Shown here in pieces: positions 54,601-63,600 of a DNA stretch of 64,000 bases. Each line of letters opens with the position of its first letter. Within the stretch, counting starts at the first letter, position 1. Below the pieces are notes generated by a model. The model had not been told where the DNA came from and did not search any database. It worked only from the letters and a program-made list of their open reading frames with translations. The translations under genes were made by a program, and so were the position numbers. Source of the stretch: Glandiceps talaboti. Taxonomy: Eukaryota > Hemichordata > Enteropneusta > Spengelidae. Where the stretch lies: positions 19,152,225 to 19,216,224 of the forward strand of contig NC_135557.1 of NCBI RefSeq assembly GCF_964340395.1, in the 5' to 3' direction.

Positions 54601-57600
54601 CTGGAAGTAGATTTATAAATTTTAATTGCCACAAGTCACCACCACTTTGACAGAAGGAGAACCCGATATTTTCTACAATGTGAAGTCAATGAAGAGTATA
54701 ATTGACTCATGTACAAAGACAAATATCACAGATTCACTCATTATAATTTCTTTCTGATTTTGCTCTATTTCAGGTGAAATTTGTGTCAAAAATGTAGAAA
54801 TTTGGATGAGATGAGGGGTCAAAATTTTGACAGCAATGTCTTCATTAACATTACATGTTCATGAATGGTTCTTTTTGTATGTCATTGGAAGATATTTTTT
54901 TTTCATATATTTTGTTAATATTTTACCAAATGTCATGAAATTTCTGTATCAAAAAATGCTGAAATGTAGAGATCACAAGTCGTTTTGCGGTATTTCAAAC
55001 GAGTGGGAACCCTGAAATAGTTTTATTTGTTTAGAATGAAAAGCTGTTTACTTTACTCACTGTAGCATATTAAATCAATTGAAATAGCTAAGATTGAACT
55101 TATAGGGTTACATAGCAGCAAACATTTATGACAAAGCATTCTTCATCGAAATGGTACATTTTCCTACACTATATAACAGAGATAGTCTGCCTGTCTGTCT
55201 GTCTGTCTGTCTATCTGCCTGCCTACCTGCCTCAGTGCCTGCCAGCCTGCCTGTCTGCCTACCTACCTACCTGTATGCATGCATGTACATGTATGTGTGT
55301 CTGTCTGTAGGTATGTATGTTTTTGTATTTATTCATTTATTTATTTATCTATTTTATATGCCTATCTCTGTCACTCTGCTGTAAGCAGGTAAAATTTACC
55401 CTAATTCCCCCAGGCATTTTACCAAGGTTCTCAACCAAACTTATGCCATGGTTAGTCTAGTTCCTATACAGTATCATTACAATTTACATCCCGACTACAT
55501 GTATGCCATGGTAAATGGTACAGAAAGCTAAATAGATACAAATTTTCGGTCCTCTGTTACCGGGGTTACCAGACCATAACTGCTCTACTGTGATCACAAT
55601 GACAGAGAGACAATCACCAGTACGCTTCTGGGCTTTTTTAAAAAGAAAAATTGAAAATATTTTCATTCCGGGTACATGTACAAATATAATGACAGTGAAC
55701 CCATGAGGGATGGCCCTCACTGGACTTCTTGGGAGACAAGTGTTTATATACTTAAAGAACTATCTAGTATAAATAAAAGATTATCATTATAATAACTGAA
55801 TGTATATACATCTACGATTTTTATCTCTAATATAAACACATAACTGACAACAATTTACACATTCATCAATATGGACATTTCCAGGATAGTGATATTAAAG
55901 TGACCATATGGATGAGGATTGGATATTTATTTTGGATTTTAAATTTATTAAATTTATAAAACAATTTTATCATGGCTTCATACTTGAAAAATCAAAGTGA
56001 AACAACAAAGACCAAGTCTGGGTTTGTAACTCAATGAATACATTGCAAAACTCTATTTAAAAAAATGTGTCAAAAAGTTTGTAATTGTACGTAGATTTAC
56101 AAACATTTTACACACTTACCAGGGTTTTGCCATTTATTGAGTTACAAACAAGGACTTGGTATTATATTATATTATATGCTGTTTTATTTAGATTTTTCAA
56201 GTAGGAAGCCATGTTAAAATTGTTTTATAAAATAAAAATCCAAAATAAATATGCAATCCTCATCCATAAGGTCATTTTAACATTAATAATTCTAAGTATG
56301 TTTCAAAACCAAACAAAAATATGGTCGCAAGTATAAAATACGTATGGATTTATATTGTCTAGGCCGTAGAGTCATATGATATAGGACCCTGGTTGTGATA
56401 AAAATATGATGTACAAATATGGTAATGTATACATAATGTGTGTACTGGTATATCATGACACCAGCTATGAGCATGTCACTGATCAAGTATTACATACATA
56501 CAGCTGTAGTCATCAGGTCAAAGGTCAAAGTTCAACATCCAGGTATGACCTTGTGTGTGCTTCTCAAATACTATGCTTCTTTTGGCCTGAAAAGTTGTTA
56601 TGTGATGACTAAATTTGTACAGTGGTAAATTACACTTGTCAGTGACAGGGATGTTTTATGTTGTTAGTGTAAAGAAGACGACATTCAGTGTTTGTGTTGT
56701 GAAATTGTCCGAATAACTGAAATGTTTCTTAGACTTCATCATAATTTATTGGCCGCTGGTTTTTTTTAAAACTAAAAGCATCAGATTTCCTGTTTCTGCT
56801 ACCCTATATTAACCCCCAGTTGAGAGATGTTGACTATTTTCACATTTAATGTTGGATAAAGTTACAGAAAATGTACATTTAATTCCCCAGCTTTATTTAA
56901 GTTTAAGCTATTACTTCAGGATAATGTGAAAGCTACAGCCAAATTTATTGAAGCGGCATTTCTTAAACGCAAAAACTGTTTATACAGGTTAAGTTGACTT
57001 GTTATTTGATTTTCTGTGCTTAGCTGTTTGACTACCTTTTGTTCTGTAAATTACTGTTGAGGTGACTTATAACTTAATATAAGTCCACTCGTTGGGCTGG
57101 AAGGTGTTATTACTTATTGTTCATTTTTTTGTCAATGTAAACTTTTCAGGTAAACCTCATGTCACTATAATAAACAATTATACTATACTTATTATACTAT
57201 ATCTTTAGGAGCGTGAGTGGGTTTTTTGGGTTTTTTTATTTACATGGGAACAAAGACATCATAAGAATGGTTTATCCTTGAATAGCTGCATTTCTTTATA
57301 CTTTAATAGGGGACCCAGAAAAAAGTCATTTTCCGCAACCCTGCTATGTGACCTTTCTAAAATGAAGTTTGGCAAAGAGGCCTGCTGTATAATCTACAGT
57401 TGTATTAAGTTCACATGCTGATATTAGCAGTCCTCGACTCCTCACCACAATTGAGGTTTTATAATGTACAACATGTAGGTATGGAAATCTATGCAAGTGT
57501 TACCAGATTTCCCTCATTCTATGACCACGGTTCATTCCAAACATTTCACAAACATAAGTTGTATTCAGAAAGATCAAATCATAAACCCTAAAGCAGCATT

Positions 57601-60600
57601 TATGAAAAACATTTGCCACGCTTTGACTCACACTTTTGCACACCACAGAGTCAATGACATTGACGCAAGTTGCCATGATGTAAAACAACAGGGCATAAAA
57701 CTCATATTTGTTGTTTGAACATGTTAAACCTGGCTTGTATATGGTTTAAATTGTAATGATACTTTGACAGTGTTTCATCATTGTTCTTTATTGTAAATTT
57801 TTTTATAAATTTAGATCAAACTACAGCTCATATAAGAAGTTGGTATACCATATGTTAAATTGCCTCGCATGTTACTGAACAAATGTCAACATACTGGCAT
57901 CACTCTATTCACTAAATTAGAATTGTGAATTTTTTTTTTATAAAATTGTCACTTTTGTACATAAAATTTAACACTAATTGATATGCAAGGATAACATCTA
58001 AAATTTCATATCACGAATTTTGTCATGAAAATATAAATAATTTATCAAAGCAAATATGACAAATGCGGGATATTGAATAAAATAGTTTTGGTTAGGAATT
58101 ATATGTGACATAGGGGGTTACAGTCATTGTGATAATGCCCCTTATAACACTCATAAAATCTATTTCCTTTCATAATAAAACAAAATATTGACATTAATAA
58201 TTCAACCAATTATATTCAAGTACTGCAATTAGCATGATGAAAAATAAGATTATTTCATCCACTATTATGAACAATATTTATAATATTCAATTCTCATAAT
58301 GTAAGACTTACAAAGCATTTTTCATTCAGTAATTGGGTCAAACAGGTCAATCACTGGTATGGGACATCTGAATCAATATTAATTCATATTTCTGATTTGA
58401 ATAGATATTGCCTTTAAAATTTACAAAGGGATATTACTTTATGATATGATATTACAAGTGGTGAACACAAACTAATTAACTGGCTACAGCTGAATCACCA
58501 ATTGCATGTACTTTGATAGTTTGACTAGCTTCTTTGTATGAATTGTAAATAAACTTGTCATAAATGTGATACATTTCTACAATTCTCTGTACCTATAATA
58601 CCACTTGCTAGAGGTTCAAAATATCAAAGTGGCAATATGGATGACAAAGCGGTATTTATTTTGGATTTTTTTAATTTACAAAACTACATCACTATATTTT
58701 CCTGCTTGAAAAAAATTGTCAAACAGTTTTGATAAAGTCCTTGTTTGTAACTCAATTAATTGCAAAAAACTAAAATAGTGTGAAAAAGGTTGTTATTGTA
58801 TGTACAATAACAAACATTTGCATACTTTTCAATTTTTTTGAATTTATTGAGTTACAAACAAGGACTTGGTAGATATCATGTTGTTTCACATTGTTTTCAA
58901 GTAGAAAAGTGTAGTGAAGTAATTTTATAAATCAAAAATCCAAAATAAATACCAAATTCTCATCCAGATGGTCACTTTAACAAAAAGGTATAAGTCTAGG
59001 AGTATATAAATTATTCTCACGCGTACCTATATTAATGTATGTATAATGTGTGGAACAGAAGTCATGGTGTCAACCAAAGAAATCAAATGATTGTCAGTTT
59101 TATGACAAACATAAGTGGTAAAACTCTACTTCAGGTGATGAGATTAAGACAATTGTATGTTGCATGGCATATGTAATAAAAACTGCCAGTGAAATATATA
59201 TTACAAATTAATAGGTCACAGCTGAAGCAATACAGTCTGGACGCCAATATGGTTTCTAACTAAAGTGGAGTGTAAATCGTAACGACACCACATACGAACT
59301 AAACTAGAAGCATCAATACTCTAAAAAGCTTGTAAACTTGGCACAAAGATAACATACGCTATAGGACACTTAGATTTGTTGTAACATAATATATGTACCG
59401 ACATTGTATATTTACAAGTTTATTAATGAAAACTGAAACAATGACCTGAGTAGTCAACTTTCGTCCGTTCTGGATACAGTCTTAAATTTTAATAACCGGA
59501 GATTTCAGAAACATATAGCAGTAAATGCCCACTTTTCGAAACTATTTTCTATTTTTTTTATTTATGTGGTTATTGCCAGCACCAGTCAGATAAAACCAGT
59601 TATTTATACAAAAGATACAAGTACACATGTACCAGTGCCTACGCAATACCACCTAACTTTGTAAAAGTTCTACATGCCAGCAAAGTCAACCTTGAATGTA
59701 ATTGTTGTACATTAGATGAACAGTAAAGTAAAACATGATAAAATTGTTTTCATAACTTCTTAGAATACTTCTATAGATTATACCAATATTCTACATTAAA
59801 ATTGATACTACATTTTTAGAACCTACAAACAATCTAACCTATAAATTTGTCCCAATGCTAACATTTAGTCAGAGCCTCTGAAAAAGGGTCGCATTGCAAG
59901 GTTAATGATACCATGGAATCTATAATGTGCTGTCCTTCATGCCTCCATTTAGAATCTTTATTTGTATTTTTATGCTATAAATATTATTATTTCTACCTTT
60001 ATCTAATGGTAATCAGTCTATATGTATACATATTACTACCACTACTGTTTACATTATATTATTTGATGTCTTAGTTAGGTGTTTTTTACCCCTACAAAAA
60101 AAATTGTTTGGTTCTGGTTACCCGAACCCATCTAGTTTTTCACTGCCGACCCTTAAACTTTTTTTACGTATTCAAGAAATATAGAATAAAATCGTGAAAA
60201 CTGTAAAGTCTTGCGAGAAAAAGTGGATGCGGAAACTGACATCACCTAAGAAGACAATATAAAACTGTTCTTTCAATCTGTAATGGCTGTACATCTGATG
60301 AGAAGATACCAATAACACAGAGACCATATGGAAAACAATTGAAAACATAACTACCTGAACTAGACATTCACAAATGAAAAAAAATATATATAATATAAAA
60401 ACCTACCTACCCCACCTATTCTAAAATTGAGCATAATCGGAACCACACTATATTTTTGTTAGGCCTTATAAACATTTGTTTTATTTGTTTCTTATGTAAT
60501 CCATTTGTCAGGGTCACACTAGATAGTTCAGACTGAACTACTTATAATATGTGGTCTATAGACCACAGCATAGACTGTCCACAGTCGCCTGTGGCTGTTT

Positions 60601-63600
60601 TGCATGTTTTATCTAAAACTAAAGTCGTCGACGCGCTCCAATCCAGAGCAATACTACTATAACTGCATACTGCTCGGGCCTTCGGCCGGTCCTCGCTATC
60701 AGTATGCAATATAGTAGTATTGCTCCGGATTGGAGCGTGGCGACGACTTTAGTTTTAGATCAAACATAGCAAAAAAGGCGCTAGCGACTGTTGACAGTCT
60801 AACCACAGCACTCTTTATCATTTCATTCTTTGCTATGTACACACTTATAGTTTTCTGTCAGGTGACATAAACAATTCCAGTATAGTTTCATTTCCACAGA
60901 ATTGTTTGACTATCTGAGTTGAAATTTTAATTAGTAATTCAACCGTACTTTAATATACACATGCCATTTTATACTTTTATATCCTGGATACTTGTCCAGG
61001 GTGAGTGAAGTCTGAAGTGTTTATTTTGGATTTTTAATTTATAAAATAATTTTGTCGCAGCTTTGTACATTTACTTGAAAAATTACTGTGAAACAACATT
61101 ACCTAAGTCAGAATTTGTAACTCAATAAATTGCAAATGATTAATAAATGTGTAATATGCTGATGCTGTACGTACAATGACTTTTCACTTCTTGCACGTTT
61201 TTGAGCTCTTTGCACTATACTGAGTTACATGTACAAGCAGACTTACATTACATAACATGTAGTCAATATTGTGTCATATTGATTTTTCAAGCAGGAAGCT
61301 ATGATAAAATTGAAACAGTTCTACCTCAGTACCTCGCTCAATCTGACTATAACTTGAGAGATTAAATTCAAGCCCTGAAATATGATATTTAGTATTTCTG
61401 TCCTGCCTGGTGTGCAACTGCCATAAAATATATTCACAGTGTGAAATTTCAAAACAGAATATAGTTGTTTGAACGGCAAACATTTCTACAAGTATTTAAT
61501 CAGTTAAAATGTAAACATATTATATTTGTGATTAGCTTTTTTAAGTTTATTGAATTGATGTCAGTAATTTACTGAGCTCATTCAGCCATAAAATTCAATG
61601 AACTTTTGAGGTCAACACTTGTAAAAGAAAGGTACAAAAATACTGGAATATATAATATTCACTACTATACTCTGTGTTCACTGTTTTTTATCATTTAAAT
61701 ATGCAGATTATTTTAGTTTACATTCACCACTGTTTTTAGAGAAGGTAGATTTTATAATTTATTGTGGACTGTAAATGGATATAATGATCTCTGACATGTT
61801 GTTTCACGCTGATTTTTCAAGTAGGAAGCCGAGGTAAAATTGTTTTATAAAATAAATACCCCAATCCACATCCATATGGCCTAAGCTATATAACTTCTAA
61901 GGTATTTTCAGGGGTATCTTATTTCTGAGGAAAGAGATAACCATTATAATATTAATTATAAAAGCAGAAATAGGATAAGAACAAAAATAGATTACTCAAT
62001 ATTATTGTATATAAATTGGACGTTTCTGTTCCGTATTGATAATGATTTATATGCCGAGTACACCACGTGCTTTGTGTTAAGAGATGAGGACTTTGTTGTA
62101 TTACCTGAATATTTTATTTTAAGCACTGAGTATTTTGTTTTATGCATTTCACATTTTGTTTTATGTATTTAGTATTTTGGCTTATGTATCTAGAATTTGG
62201 CTAAATACATGTTTTGCACTTTGGTTGTTGGATCTTCCATTCATTACAAGGATAATCAACTGAGACTAACAATACTCGATAATGCATCGATAATCTCAAT
62301 CCATGATAATATAAATCTGTATGTTTTATCTAATTGATTTCATCTCTAAATTGTCAATTAATTTTAAATACCTTTCATTCAATAGTTTTCACCAATTTTC
62401 CATTACATTATCGATTTGCTTAAAAACATGCAATTACATACTTTGCCCTCATGTGTTTACCAATGTTTATATTTTTAAAGTACACACTCTGTAATATACC
62501 AGTAAATATTACACACACACTGGGCACTGTGCAATGATCATGGACAAACAACTCTTCATGCACGGAATCAAGTTTAACTCTACTGTTTTCCCTTTTAATT
62601 GATTCTATTTGTACAAAATTAGTTTCCATGGTAACTTAATCTCATCTGTAAAAATTGTAAATTTTAATTTCCTTAATAAATTTGCATATGATGATATGGT
62701 ATATACATGTATGTATATAAGGGGTATGTGTTTATATTTGCAATGTTCACTGAGAACATCATATAAACCTCAATGAACTGCCCTGCTGTTCAACCATTGT
62801 TTTACAGGTTTCATCTCATGTAGTCATGGTAACAGAAGCTGTTGAATCTGTGAAGAAGTCTTATCTGTATAATTCAGAATAGCTTGTACATATTGATCAT
62901 AATGAGGTTTTTTTCTCATACCATGTTGATGTCTAACTATAGTAAGGTATTATAATGAGGGTAGTTTGCAATACAAGGGTGTGGACCATCTGCAGCACAT
63001 CAGACAGATCGGTTCTAATTCTGTCATCATCAGGCACCACACACATCAACGGAATCCTCTCCACCAACTGTCAATGTCACAAGCTTTGAACCGCAATGGC
63101 ATCATTTCAAAATAAATAAACTATTCGGCATTCCTTGCAAAATGCGTCACTCAGTCCATAAATTTTGGGAATTCTTAACTTGCTAGTCAAAAAGTTTACT
63201 GATACCTGAGTTTGGTATTTTGTTGACGGTAAATGCACTGTATATAAAAATAACTGTTACCGGTTGACTGACGTGTGAATGGACAGCGAGGCCATTTTGA
63301 GATCGTTCTGAAATGACAATTCATTCTAATAAAATCGATGCTTAGCAAACAAGTGCGGGAGAAAAATTAACTATACATACCCCTTGTTTTTTGGTTTGTT
63401 CGTTGAGTGCTTTTAACCAGCAGTGTACAAAATCGGGCGTTTGACTTTGGTGCATATACAGCCAGGCCATTGCCGAATTAACCCAATCGCAGCTCTCCGC
63501 TGGTTTGCCATCCTTCCGTATCGACTTTTGCCGCTGTATATGCCCGTCGCTCAAAGCCCCCGATGCAAGGGCCGCCTGTCTTCGCTTGGTGACAATTTTA

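Larger units (their letters stand above)
35489..63380 (-). other. Intron 1 (27.9 kb)
   Basis: The phase-0 donor at exon 1 joins directly to exon 2 to give ALNEQTKKQG-STVQVTF, so no exon is missing inside. The intron holds repeats and possible regulatory sites that are listed separately. I see no convincing nested gene. Stretches without assigned features (for example 37.6-38.9, 40.2-41.2, 42.2-43.6, 47.9-48.3, 49.9-51.3, 56.6-58.5 and 62.0-62.9 kb) are AT-rich unique-looking sequence. GC-richer patches at 43.8-44.1 kb and 62.97-63.11 kb have no recognisable product. A first intron this long often carries enhancers; that is inference only. Confidence 0.85.
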
